Shown: one piece after another, positions 51,890 to 60,455 of the stretch
Layout of the letters: each line of letters opens with the position of its first letter
Position numbering within the stretch: the stretch's first letter is position 1
Assembly: GCA_049580385.1 (NCBI GenBank)
Contig: JBAUPV010000030.1
Location: 936,998 to 1,000,997, forward strand
DNA from: JAPLJC01 sp049580385
GTDB taxonomy: Bacteria > Desulfobacterota > Desulfobaccia > Desulfobaccales > 0-14-0-80-60-11
DNA length: 64,000 nucleotides
Direction: 5' to 3'
Position numbers and translations under genes: made by a program
Notes under the pieces: generated by a model
The model's input: only the letters and a program-made list of their open reading frames with translations
The model's database searches: none
What the model was told of the DNA's origin: nothing

Positions 51890-54493
51890 CTAAGGATTAT
51901 CCGCCTCGACAGGCAGTGCGAAAAAGAAGGTGGCGCCCTCATTCACCTTCCCTTCGGCCCATACCCGGCCCTCATGGCGTTGTAAAATCCGGTGGACGAT
52001 GGCCAGCCCGACGCCGGTGCCTTCAAATTCGCCGATGGGGTGCAGCCGCTGAAAGACCCCAAATAGCTTGTCCCGGTAGCGCATATCAAAGCCGATACCG
52101 TTGTCTTTGACATAATAAATGGTTTCGCCGGCAAGGCGCTCGCCCCCCACTTCAATAACGGCTTTATCGGCGTGCCGGCTAAACTTGAAGGCGTTGGCCA
52201 GCAGATTCGCCAGGACCTGCCTCAGCAGGGAAAGGTCGCCGAAGGCCAGCGGCAGTTCCGTAATCTTCAGCTCCAGAGCGCGATCCGGCTCCGCCGACCG
52301 GAGTTCCTTGACGAGCTTGACGACCTCAGGCGCCAGGTCGATGCGGCTCTTCCGGACCTCTTGGCGTCCCAGGCGGGATAGGGCCAATAGGTCATCTATG
52401 AGGTGGGCCATGAAGGCGGTATTCCGGCGCACCACCTCCAGCAGCCGCAGGCCTTCGCTATCGAGTTGGCCGGCGTGCTCCAGCATCAGGATGCGGGAGA
52501 AGCCATCGATGGCCCGGATGGGGGCCTTGAGGTCGTGGGACACGGAATAGGCAAAGGCCTCCATCTCCTTATTGGCCGCCAGTAGCTGGACGGTGCGTTC
52601 CTGGACCCGTTCCTCCAGTTCCCGGTTCAGCTTCCGCACTTCCTCCTCCGCCTGCTTGCGAGCCGTGATATCGATTTTCATTTGGAGGACCAGGTGGGAG
52701 CCGTCCACGTCGACAAAGGGATAATCATAGACATGATAATATTTGCCGTCCGGACCCTCCCATTCCCAAGCCACCGGGGTTTGCGTCTGAAACACCCCGA
52801 GAGTCTGGCAGCCCTCGCAGGGAGCATCGAGGCCGAAGAAAAATTCATAGCCGTGCCGCGCTCCCGGCTCACCGTAGCGCCGGATGAATTCCTGGTTGAC
52901 GTAGGAGAATTTACAAAGAGGGGAAACCAGCATCACTATGGCCGGTATCCGATCCAGAACTTGATAAAAACGCTGGCGCTCGCTTCTAACTCCTTCCTCG
53001 GCCTCCTGGCGCTGGATCACTTCTTCCCGCAATTGGGCCACGGCCTGCCGCAGTTCCTGGGTGCGCTCCTGGACCCGCTGCTCCAGTTCCTCATTCAGAC
53101 GGCTCAAGGCCTCCTCGGCCCGCTTGCGCTCGGTGATGTCCCGGGCGACGTGGACGCTGCCCATGACCTTCCCTTGATCGTCCAAAAGGGGAGTGGCCGT
53201 CACCAAAAAATCCCGGTCAAATTCACGCAGTTCGGCGCTATGGCCCTGGCCGTCCTGCAACAGCAGGCTATGAGGGCAGACGTCCGGGGGACAGGAGCTG
53301 CGGTGCATTAATTCATAGCAGGGTTTACCCGACAATTCTTGGGGATTCGCTCCCAGGGCCGCGGCCATGGCCTGGTTGACCCGGACCAGATGATGGCTGG
53401 TGTCCACAATGGCGACCAGGTCCGGCACCGCCTCGAAGGTGCGCTCCCACTCCTCATAGGCCCGGAGCACTGCCGCCTCACTGCGTTTGCGCTGGCTGAT
53501 GTCGATGCCATAGAGGCGGATGGTCCGGAACGGCTCGATGTAGGAGAGACTCTGGAGATAAACAGTGTCCTTGACTTGCACCTCCCGCTGGAAGCTGGTC
53601 TGTCCGGTTCGTTTTATAGTCAGCAAGATTTGTTTAAGGTCGGCGGGCAGCAGGTCCGTCAATTTGGCCGGCGGCCCCAACCCGGCCACGACCTCCCGGG
53701 CCGCCAGGTTGGAATAGGTGATGCGGCCGGAGGTGTCCACCTCCAGGATGGGGTTGGGGTTCAATCCGGGAAAAGAGGCCAGGCGCTGGATCTCGCGTCC
53801 CCGCTCCTTGCTACTGGTAACGTCACTGTAGGTGGCCACCCCCGCGACTATTGCCCCCTGGCGGTTGCGCACCGGCGCGGCGCTCACCTGGACGACCCCC
53901 TGGGAACCATCGCTCCGGAGAAATGGGAACTCCTTTTCGGAAACCGTCTCTCCCCGGGTTAGGGAACATGCCAGGGGGTAATCCGTCCTGGCAAAGGGGC
54001 TGCCGTCGGCATGGCGGCCCAGAAACAAGGAAGAGTGTTCCAGGCAATCGTCCTGGGACAGCGGCCGGCCCAGGATGGCTTCCATCTGGGGATTGCCCAC
54101 GAGCAGTTTTCCGGAAGGAGCGGCGACGATCAGCCCTGCGGGTATCTGCTCCAGCACCGTGCGCAACAGGGCCCGCTCGCCATCGAGCTCCCGGTTCACA
54201 AACTGCAACTCATCCCGCTGCACCTCCAGTTCCTCGGCCTGGGTGGCCAGTTCTTCGGCTTGCACCTGGGATTCCTCGGCCTGGATTCGCAGCTCTTCGT
54301 TGGCCGCGGCCAGTTCCTCCAACAGGGATAATGAACTTGCGTACCCTGATAACTTTCCTTTGCGGTTGGGGGAACGAGAGTCTGCAGCGGCGGTCCTGCC
54401 GGCGGCGAGTGCCGCGTTGGCCTCCCGGAGGCACTGCTCCAACTCGCCCACCCGCCGCAACAATTCTTCCCTGGTCGGTCCTGGTCTCTTCAT
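51890..54493 (-). CDS. Multi-PAS sensor histidine kinase (soluble)
   Basis: An 867-residue kinase without TM segments, so a cytosolic sensor. Order: N-terminal coiled coil of Glu/Ala/Gln heptads (about 55-110), four PAS regions (about 112-230, 240-345, 350-470, 520-640), then HisKA and HATPase. The third PAS ends with TERKRAEEAL and holds CPPDVCPHSL; the fourth contains CEGCQTLG, Cys pairs that could bind metal or heme. The phosphoacceptor is His653 in SVSHDLKAPIRAIDGFS. ATP-lid motifs are NLLANAFKFS, DNGIGFD and GTGVGLAIV, as in phytochrome-like kinases. No response regulator is adjacent, so it is an orphan. Confidence 0.92.
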   Translation of the reverse strand: MKRPGPTREELLRRVGELEQCLREANAALAAGRTAAADSRSPNRKGKLSGYASSLSLLEELAAANEELRIQAEESQVQAEELATQAEELEVQRDELQFVNRELDGERALLRTVLEQIPAGLIVAAPSGKLLVGNPQMEAILGRPLSQDDCLEHSSLFLGRHADGSPFARTDYPLACSLTRGETVSEKEFPFLRSDGSQGVVQVSAAPVRNRQGAIVAGVATYSDVTSSKERGREIQRLASFPGLNPNPILEVDTSGRITYSNLAAREVVAGLGPPAKLTDLLPADLKQILLTIKRTGQTSFQREVQVKDTVYLQSLSYIEPFRTIRLYGIDISQRKRSEAAVLRAYEEWERTFEAVPDLVAIVDTSHHLVRVNQAMAAALGANPQELSGKPCYELMHRSSCPPDVCPHSLLLQDGQGHSAELREFDRDFLVTATPLLDDQGKVMGSVHVARDITERKRAEEALSRLNEELEQRVQERTQELRQAVAQLREEVIQRQEAEEGVRSERQRFYQVLDRIPAIVMLVSPLCKFSYVNQEFIRRYGEPGARHGYEFFFGLDAPCEGCQTLGVFQTQTPVAWEWEGPDGKYYHVYDYPFVDVDGSHLVLQMKIDITARKQAEEEVRKLNRELEERVQERTVQLLAANKEMEAFAYSVSHDLKAPIRAIDGFSRILMLEHAGQLDSEGLRLLEVVRRNTAFMAHLIDDLLALSRLGRQEVRKSRIDLAPEVVKLVKELRSAEPDRALELKITELPLAFGDLSLLRQVLANLLANAFKFSRHADKAVIEVGGERLAGETIYYVKDNGIGFDMRYRDKLFGVFQRLHPIGEFEGTGVGLAIVHRILQRHEGRVWAEGKVNEGATFFFALPVEADNP

Positions 54494-54702
54494 CTAAGCA
54501 CCCACTCAAGGTCTCGATTGCTTTGCTGTTAGGGACCCGGCGCCTTTTCCCGATTCGCTCTAAAGAAAGTGGGGGATTAAAAGACGCCCCTTCTCAATTA
54601 AATTTAATCCAAATCGGCGAATTTAGGAAGTATCTTGTGTAGAAGGGTAGGGAGAAACCGCCGTGTCGCTCTTTGGGAACGGTTTGCTGCGCCGGCGCCG
54701 GC

Positions 54703-55422
54703 TTAAAAAACCTGGTCCCGGCTCCCGGCCATATCATCAAGCCAGGCGGCCGCGAAGGCCGTCAGGCTGGCCCGGGCCCGGTCGGCAACTTCCCGCAGGG
54801 GCGAGGTTTCCCATAATTTTGTTATTTCGCTTTTGGAAGCGTTTGCGGGCTGCGGGAGGGTCAGGTTCAGCGGGTCCAGGATGGACCGGACCACCAGAAA
54901 GGGGAGGGCGGCGGCCCGGCAAATTTCGGCGAAGGCGACGCTCTCCAGGTCCAGGGCCAGGGTCCCGGGCCGCGTCCCGGCGGCAGCCTTGTCCTCGGGG
55001 GTAGGAGCGACGCGGGGGACAGAGACCAGGGAGCCCAAGCGGCCAGGTAGGCCTGTTTGCCTGAGAATCCTGGCGCCCCTGGCCACCAACTCCGGCGCCA
55101 CCTCAAAGATGCGGTCCTTAAGAGAATCGATGAGGTTGGTGGCGATCACCAGGTCTCCGGGGCGCAATTCCGGATGAATCCCGCCGGCATAGCCGATGAG
55201 CAGGCAAAGGCCGGGATAACCGGGCGCCAGGGCGCTTTCCAGGGTACGGGCCATGGCGGCAGCGCCCATCCCGGAGCGCACCAGCAGCAAGGGCAGGCCG
55301 CCCCAGGCCGCCAGGGTGATCCGGCCGTCCGGGTCCAGGCGGGACTGGTTTTGCAGCCGCAAACGCAGATCGCGGATCTCGTCCTCCAGGGGTGCGACCA
55401 CCATTAGGGGAATTAAAGCCAT
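54703..55422 (-). CDS. Nucleoside phosphorylase/nucleosidase-fold protein (HpnG- or MTAN-like)
   Basis: A 239-residue protein of the PNP/UDP phosphorylase superfamily: start MALIPLMVVAPLEDEI, core LIGYAGGIHPELRPGDLVIAT and the LALDLESVAFAEICRAAALP motif (DxES, ribose-binding Glu), followed by VVRSILDPLNL. This resembles hopanoid-associated adenosylhopane phosphorylases (HpnG), futalosine hydrolase or MTA/SAH nucleosidase; no hopanoid genes lie nearby to decide. ATG 55422 is preferred over ATG 55473, which adds a low-complexity Ser/Thr/Pro extension; neither has a clear Shine-Dalgarno. Confidence 0.75.
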   Translation of the reverse strand: MALIPLMVVAPLEDEIRDLRLRLQNQSRLDPDGRITLAAWGGLPLLLVRSGMGAAAMARTLESALAPGYPGLCLLIGYAGGIHPELRPGDLVIATNLIDSLKDRIFEVAPELVARGARILRQTGLPGRLGSLVSVPRVAPTPEDKAAAGTRPGTLALDLESVAFAEICRAAALPFLVVRSILDPLNLTLPQPANASKSEITKLWETSPLREVADRARASLTAFAAAWLDDMAGSRDQVF

Positions 55423-55513
55423 AAAAGAACCCGACGCAGAAGTTGGGGAATTGGGGTCCGTTGACAGCATCATACCAAAGATACCGGCAAAAATAGAAGG
55501 ACCTGTTGGAGGA

Positions 55514-55612
55514 TTTCACCGCAGAGGCACAGAGGGCGCAGAGAAGGAATTATTGTTGAATTTTTATCTCCGCGTTCATTGCGCCTCTGCGGTGAATATT
55601 GAAAGGGGGCGC
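55514..55612. repeat. TTCACCGCAGAGGC...GCCTCTGCGGTGAA inverted repeat
   Basis: Perfect 14-base outer arms enclose GGGCGCAGAGAAGGA and a central AT-rich part with CTCCGCGTTC. This dispersed repeat type is common in several phyla. 55613-55696 contains nothing clear. Confidence 0.75.
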
Positions 55613-55696
55613 CGCAAGCTGTATGATAGAGGGGAATCGGAAATCGGGGACTAGACGCCCTGGAGCAGTTCATCTTATGACGAGAGGGACAATTCC

Positions 55697-56734
55697 ATGC
55701 GCCATCGCCTCTTAGGGAAAACCGGGCTGGAGGTTTCCGAGGTTGGGTTCGGCTGCATCCCTATCATCCGCCTGAGCGTGCCTGAAGCCATCCGGGTGCT
55801 GCGCCGGGCCCAGGAACGGGGCATCACCCTGTTCGACACCGCCAATGTCTATCTGGACAGCGAAGAGAAAATCGGGCGGGCCTTTAAGGGCCTGCGCCCG
55901 CGAGTGGTCCTGGCCACCAAGAGTATCAAGCGGGACCGGCTGGGGCTGGAAGGAGACCTGGAGCAGAGCCTGCGACTCCTCAAGACCGACTACCTCGATC
56001 TGTTTCAATTGCACCAGGTCTCTCAAGAGAAGGATTTTCTGGCCCTGTCTGCGAAAGCAGGCGGCCTGGAAGGGGCGCTGAGGGCCAGGGAAGCCGGCAA
56101 GATCCGGCACCTGGGGGTTACCAGCCATAATCTGGAGATGGCCAAGAAGCTGGTGGCAACCGGTCTCTTCAGCACTGTCCAGTTCCCTTTTAACTTCATT
56201 GAGACCGCGGCGGCGACGGAACTCCACCCTCTAGCCCGGAAGGGAAACCTGGGTATGCTGGCCATGAAACCCTTCTGCGGCGGCCTGGTGGACAACGGCC
56301 GGGTGGCCCTCAAGTATCTGCGCCAGTCTCCCGACGTCATTCCGCTTCCCGGCTGCGATTCGGTGCCCCGGGTGGATGAGGTGGTTGACCTCTATGAGAC
56401 GGATGCAGCGGTGACCCCGGAAGACCTGGCGATTATGGAGGGGTACCGGGCCGAACTGGGTGACACCTTCTGCCGGCGCTGCGAATACTGTCAGCCCTGC
56501 GAGCAGGGGGTGATGATCACCCCGGCCATGCTTTACGGCGTCCTGGCCCGGCGGATGGGTCCGGAGAAGGCCGCCGGCTTCGCGGTCAAGTTCATGGAAA
56601 CGACGCGCTCCTGCATTGAATGCGGGGAATGCGCCGAACGCTGCCCCTACGGGTTGGCCATCCCGGAGACCCTGAAGGCCCATCTCGCCCTTTATGATCA
56701 ACACCGGCAGCAGGGAAAGGGCGCCAAAAAATAA
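55697..56734 (+). CDS. Aldo/keto reductase with C-terminal Fe-S domain
   Basis: A 345-residue protein: AKR TIM barrel (about 1-270) with LGKTGLEVSEVGFGCIP, DTANVYLDSEEKIGRAF (catalytic Asp/Tyr), LATKS and DLFQLHQV (active-site His), plus a ferredoxin-like C-terminus. Cys clusters are CRRCEYCQPCEQG (~255-265) and CIECGECAERCPYGL (~305-320), the latter a 4Fe-4S-type motif. Such fusions are common in anaerobes and couple NAD(P)H or ferredoxin to an unknown carbonyl. Alone in its transcript with DUF4337 12 bases downstream. Confidence 0.9.
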   Translation: MRHRLLGKTGLEVSEVGFGCIPIIRLSVPEAIRVLRRAQERGITLFDTANVYLDSEEKIGRAFKGLRPRVVLATKSIKRDRLGLEGDLEQSLRLLKTDYLDLFQLHQVSQEKDFLALSAKAGGLEGALRAREAGKIRHLGVTSHNLEMAKKLVATGLFSTVQFPFNFIETAAATELHPLARKGNLGMLAMKPFCGGLVDNGRVALKYLRQSPDVIPLPGCDSVPRVDEVVDLYETDAAVTPEDLAIMEGYRAELGDTFCRRCEYCQPCEQGVMITPAMLYGVLARRMGPEKAAGFAVKFMETTRSCIECGECAERCPYGLAIPETLKAHLALYDQHRQQGKGAKK

Positions 56735-56746
56735 GAAGGATATTCC

Positions 56747-57334
56747 ATGCCTCACGTGGAACTCCCGAAACCGGAAGAGTTGGAAGAGATCAAGGCCAAG
56801 GCCTTTACCCGCCGCGTCGCCTTGATCACCGGCATTTTTGCGGTCGCCCTGGCCATCTGCAACCTGGGGGGCTCCGTCGCTAACAGGAATATGCTCATGG
56901 CCCAGCAGCAGGCTTCGGACCGATGGGCCTGGTACCAGGCCAAGGACATCCGCAGGCATATCGACTGGAACCAAAAAGCCATCCTGACCCTGGACCTGCT
57001 GGGAAAGGACTCTCTCCAGCCCGAGGTCAGGAAGCGCTATGAAGAGGAGTTGCAGCGGGTCAGCGAAGAAGAAATGCGCTTCAACGCCGAAAAGGCCGGG
57101 ATCGCGAAAGAGGCCAAACACCTGGAGCAGCGGCGGGACCTCTACGGCGACAAGGACGACTATTTCGAAGACGGTGAGGTGCTGCTGGCGATCGCCATTG
57201 TCCTGGCCTCCATCGCCATCCTGACCACCTCCCGGAAGGCCCTGGGCGTCGCCCTGGTCGCAGCCTCCCTGGGGACCCTGCTGGCCGTCAACGGTTTTCT
57301 AATGATAGTGCGCCTGCCTTTCCTCACCCACTAA
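56747..57334 (+). CDS. DUF4337 family membrane protein
   Basis: A 195-residue protein: N-terminal Glu/Lys helix, TM1 (VALITGIFAVALAICNLGG), then the DUF4337 block QQQASDRWAWYQAKDIRRHI, a long charged coiled coil (about 85-135) and a C-terminal pair of TM helices (VLLAIAIVLASIAILTTS; ALVAASLGTLLAVNGFLMI). GAAGGATATTCC precedes the ATG, 12 bases after the reductase gene. Function unknown. Confidence 0.85.
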   Translation: MPHVELPKPEELEEIKAKAFTRRVALITGIFAVALAICNLGGSVANRNMLMAQQQASDRWAWYQAKDIRRHIDWNQKAILTLDLLGKDSLQPEVRKRYEEELQRVSEEEMRFNAEKAGIAKEAKHLEQRRDLYGDKDDYFEDGEVLLAIAIVLASIAILTTSRKALGVALVAASLGTLLAVNGFLMIVRLPFLTH

Positions 57335-57355
57335 AATCCTGAGGTAATCGCTGCT

Positions 57356-57835
57356 CTAGAGGCGCAGCAGATCTACTACTTCCGCCTCGAGGCGGCCCTC
57401 CTGCACCTGCAAAAGGGCGATGGTGACGGGCAAGGTGAATCTCCTGGGCCCGGCCGAGCCGGGGTTGAGGTAAAGGACCCCGTCTCGGCACTCCGACCGG
57501 GGTTGGTGCGAGTGTCCATAGATAACCGCCTGGAATTGAGGCCGCGAGGGCAAGCTCCGGTCCAGGGCCTGAAGATCGTGCAGAACAGAGAGCCGGGCGC
57601 CGCCCACCTCCAGCAACAGGCTCAGGGGCAGTCTCCGGGCCCATTCGCCCCGGTCGGTATTGCCCCTCACCGCCTTAACGGGGGCGATTTCATCCAGGGC
57701 CGCCAATACCCTGGGATGGCCGATATCCCCGGCGTGGATGATGAGCTCCACTCCCTGGAGGGCCTGGACCGCCTGCGGCCTCAGCAGCCCGTGGGTGTCG
57801 GAGATGACGCCAATGAGATGTTGGCTCAAGGGCAC
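57356..57835 (-). CDS. YfcE/MJ0936-family metallophosphoesterase
   Basis: A calcineurin-like phosphodiesterase of about 159 residues. Metal-binding motifs are GVISDTHG (D-x-H), HAGDIGHP (GD), VRGNTDR (GNxD) and IYGHSHQP (GHxH), with NPGSAGPRR closing the fold. It likely cleaves cyclic nucleotides or phosphodiesters. The GTG at 57835 gives MPLSQHLIGVISDTHG, the expected spacing; a GTG at 57883 would add 16 unlikely residues. No clear Shine-Dalgarno. Confidence 0.88.
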   Translation of the reverse strand: MPLSQHLIGVISDTHGLLRPQAVQALQGVELIIHAGDIGHPRVLAALDEIAPVKAVRGNTDRGEWARRLPLSLLLEVGGARLSVLHDLQALDRSLPSRPQFQAVIYGHSHQPRSECRDGVLYLNPGSAGPRRFTLPVTIALLQVQEGRLEAEVVDLLRL

Positions 57836-57927
57836 AGGTAAGCGACCCCATTCACAATCCCCGGATGGGCGGCGCCCAGCCACCAGAGAGGGGGAATAAC
57901 CTCAACGCCAAAACTTCTGCCCCTGAG

Positions 57928-59421
57928 TCACTTCACCTCGCACACCACCGGTAGGTCTCCGGGGCCCGGGGCGCAGAGGTCCTCTTCGAAGCAGGTCTTG
58001 GAGAAGGCGGTCTCCAGAGGAACGGGATAGGAGCCGTTGAAGCAGGAGAGGCAAAAGGCGTCGCGCCCCATTTCGGTGGCGGCTACCATGCCGTCCAGGC
58101 TGAGATAGCCAAGGTAATCGAGGCCGAGGAAATCCCGAATCTGGTCGATCTCCTGCTGGGCGGCGATCAGTTCCCCCTTGCTGGAAAAGTCGATGCCGTA
58201 AAAGCAGGGGAAGCGGTGGGGCGGGCAGCTCACCAGCATGCTCACTTCCGTGGCCCCGCACTCGCGCAGCGACTTGACCCGGGAGCGGGTGGTGGTGCCC
58301 CGGATGATGGAATCTTCGATGACGATGACCCGCCGGCCCTTGAGGAGTTCCTTGACCGGGTTGAGCTTCACCCGCACCGAGAAGTCCCGCATGGCCTGGG
58401 AGGGCTGAATGAAGGTGCGCCCCACGTAATGGTTGCGGATCATCCCCATCTCGAAAGGGATGCCGGTGGCCGCGGCATATCCCAGGGCCGCGTAAGTGCC
58501 GGAGTCGGGAAAGGGCATCACCAGGTCGCCCTGGAGGGGATGCTCCCGGGCCAGGGCGGCGCCCAGGCGCTTGCGCACCTGATAGACGCTCTTCCCGAAG
58601 ATCTGGCTGTCGGGGCGGGCGAAATAGATAAATTCGAAGATACAGCGCTGGGGAGGCGTCGGAGCGAAGGGCTTATGGGAATGGAGGCCGGATGCGTCCA
58701 TGACCACGATCTCTCCCGGCTCCACTTCCCGCCAGTAGTCGGCCTGGACCAGGTCCAGGGCGCAGGTCTCGGAAGCCACCATCCAGGAGCCGTTCAATTG
58801 GCCCAGGACCAGGGGCCGGAAGCCGTGGGGGTCCCGGGCGGCGATGACCTGGTCGGCGGTCGCCAGCACCAGGGAATAGGACCCTTTGACGTGTTCCAGG
58901 GCGTTGATCAGTGATTCCACCGCGTCGGCGCCCCGATGTCGGGCCATGAGGTGGACGATGATTTCGGTGTCCATGCTGGACTGGAAGATGGACCCGCCCT
59001 CTTCCAGGCGGCAGCGGATCTCCCGGGCGTTGGTGAGGTTGCCGTTGTGGCCGATGGCCAGGGTGCGGCCGCCGTGCTGCACCACGAAGGGTTGGGCGTT
59101 GATCAGCAGGGTGGAGCCGGTGGTGGAGTAGCGCACATGGCCGATGGCCAGGTGCCCCGGAAGCCGCTCCAGGATCTGTTGGTCAAAGACCTCGGGCACC
59201 AGGCCCAGCCCCCGGTGCTGGCTGACGTGCGTGCCGTCCCCGGTAATGATGCCGCAGGACTCCTGGCCCCGGTGCTGAAGCGCATAAAGGCCGAAATAGG
59301 TGAGGCGGGCCGCATCCGGGTGGCCGTAGATGCCGAAGATGCCGCAGTGCTCCCGGGGATGGTCGTCGTCCCGGCTGAGGACCTGGTTTTCGGTTTCCGG
59401 TTTTCGGTTTTCGGTTTTCAA
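57928..59421 (-). CDS. purF: Amidophosphoribosyltransferase
   Basis: First step of purine synthesis (PRPP + Gln to phosphoribosylamine); about 497 residues. The Ntn glutaminase nucleophile is Cys26 in REHCGIFGIYG, so a propeptide must be cleaved. The PRPP loop is VIVIEDSIIRGTTTRSRV. Cys in CIFEFIYFARP, SCPPHRFPC and FCLSCFNG mark the B. subtilis-like [4Fe-4S] form. The start is uncertain: the TTG at 59421 is the only reasonable one and makes the first dozen residues come from a heptamer repeat (MKTENRKPETEN). Upstream frame is repeat sequence. Confidence 0.92.
   Translation of the reverse strand: MKTENRKPETENQVLSRDDDHPREHCGIFGIYGHPDAARLTYFGLYALQHRGQESCGIITGDGTHVSQHRGLGLVPEVFDQQILERLPGHLAIGHVRYSTTGSTLLINAQPFVVQHGGRTLAIGHNGNLTNAREIRCRLEEGGSIFQSSMDTEIIVHLMARHRGADAVESLINALEHVKGSYSLVLATADQVIAARDPHGFRPLVLGQLNGSWMVASETCALDLVQADYWREVEPGEIVVMDASGLHSHKPFAPTPPQRCIFEFIYFARPDSQIFGKSVYQVRKRLGAALAREHPLQGDLVMPFPDSGTYAALGYAAATGIPFEMGMIRNHYVGRTFIQPSQAMRDFSVRVKLNPVKELLKGRRVIVIEDSIIRGTTTRSRVKSLRECGATEVSMLVSCPPHRFPCFYGIDFSSKGELIAAQQEIDQIRDFLGLDYLGYLSLDGMVAATEMGRDAFCLSCFNGSYPVPLETAFSKTCFEEDLCAPGPGDLPVVCEVK
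59385..59419 (-). repeat. Heptamer island forming the purF 5' end
   Basis: On the plus strand GGTTTTC, GGTTTCC, GGTTTTC, GGTTTTC, GGTTTTC; on the coding strand GAAAACC-type heptamers that are translated as KTENRKPETEN if TTG 59421 is used. Confidence 0.8.
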
Positions 59422-59469
59422 CGCCTTGCCCTTTGCCGGACCTTGCCTCGATCTTTGATAGCCGCAGGC

Positions 59470-59600
59470 GTAGGGGCGGGGTTTCCCCGCCCTGGGCCTA
59501 TCCACAGGCCAGAGGCCTGTGCTACCAAGACGCCGCCCCTACCACCCTGAGCTTTTTTTCATTTCTAACTGGTGGCACAGGCGTCCCGCCTGTGGGATTT
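59470..59600. repeat. Nested GTAG/CTAC hairpins upstream of purF
   Basis: GTAG plus GGGCGGGG/CCCCGCCC hairpin at 59470, ACAGGCC AGA GGCCTGTGCTAC near 59513-59526, GCCGCCCCTAC ending at 59542, and GGCACAGGCGTCCCGCCTGTGG at 59572-59596. One unit appears inserted within another. Confidence 0.7.
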
Positions 59601-59605
59601 CGATT

Positions 59606-59989
59606 CTAAGCCTCTTTCAATAATAATAACAGTTTTCTCCGCAATCGGCTGGCAATATCAAGGGCCTGCGCCGCTTCCTCCCGATCGGCGGATTCACCCG
59701 GGTATCGGAAGGCCACAGCGGCGCGACTTAAAAAACGCAGATCATCCGAAGACCAGGACCATTTCAGACATACAGGAGACAGTAACTGATCAAGAAAGGA
59801 AAGGTCATGAGTTTTAGTGGGGATAGCTCCAAGTTGGATCAATAAAGCCTTCATTAATTTTTCAATACATTGCTGGGCATGGAAACAGACGGCATCATAA
59901 TTCGGCTGTTCTACCGCGGCCAGTTCCCTTCCGGCGGTGGCCAAGTCCCTTTCCGCCCTATCGATCCACTCTTTAACTGTGTCGTTCAT
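59606..59989 (-). CDS. HEPN-domain protein
   Basis: A 127-residue helical protein of the HEPN family (PF05168-like): WIDRAERDLATAGREL, NYDAVCFHAQQCIEKLMKALL and HDLSFLDQLL, with a late RYPGE motif. In such pairs HEPN is the RNase or toxin-like half; the strong Rx4-6H motif of HepT is not obvious, so activity is uncertain. It overlaps the MNT gene upstream by 17 bases, so they form one unit. Confidence 0.88.
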   Translation of the reverse strand: MNDTVKEWIDRAERDLATAGRELAAVEQPNYDAVCFHAQQCIEKLMKALLIQLGAIPTKTHDLSFLDQLLSPVCLKWSWSSDDLRFLSRAAVAFRYPGESADREEAAQALDIASRLRRKLLLLLKEA

Positions 59990-60290
59990 ATAAGACTTTG
60001 CCGTAGTCCAATGCTTCCCTGATCAAGGGGTCGCCTTCCCGGTAGCGGCGTTCGGTGTCATCGGGGCGCCGGGCCAGCAGATCGATGGGAAACCGGGGGT
60101 TAGTGCGGTTCAAGATTTCCAGGGATTTGCGCAAATTTTTCCCTTCAAAAGGCAGGACCACCAGCAGGTCCACGTCGGAATCCGGGGTCGGGTTGCCATG
60201 GGCATAGGAGCCGAAGAGAATGATGCGTTCAGGCTGAAAATCCCGGACGATGTGATCGCATAATTTCCGGATGCTGTGCTCGTCTACCAT
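59973..60290 (-). CDS. MNT-type nucleotidyltransferase (partner of the HEPN gene)
   Basis: A 105-residue protein with IILFGSYAHGNPTPDSDVDLLVVLP, the complete GS-x-A-x-G...SDxD motif, and a third acidic position in FPIDLLARRP. The chosen ATG at 60290 starts MVDEHSIRKLCDHIV; a longer frame from 60368 is AT-rich and lacks support. With the HEPN gene it forms an intact module between purF and carB. Confidence 0.88.
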   Translation of the reverse strand: MVDEHSIRKLCDHIVRDFQPERIILFGSYAHGNPTPDSDVDLLVVLPFEGKNLRKSLEILNRTNPRFPIDLLARRPDDTERRYREGDPLIREALDYGKVLYERHS

Positions 60291-60369
60291 CGAAGTCTCA
60301 GTTATCGAAAGCGTTTGGTTATTGAGGCTTTTGATAATCTTTTTGCGAAAGTAACGCCTTGTCACCAAC

Positions 60370-60450
60370 CTCTGCGCAGGCTAAAGCCTGCGGCTACCAT
60401 GCTCCTTTCTCTCATTTAAAGCACAGGCGGTACGCCCGTGCCACCGAGAC
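60370..60450. repeat. GCAGGC / GCCTGC and CACAGGC hairpins
   Basis: CGCAGGCTAAAGCCTGCGGCTACC reads GTAG + CCGCAGGC/GCCTGCG on the minus strand; GCACAGGCGGTACGCCCGTGCCACC follows. They lie between carB and the MNT gene. Confidence 0.6.
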
Positions 60451-60455
60451 TGCGA

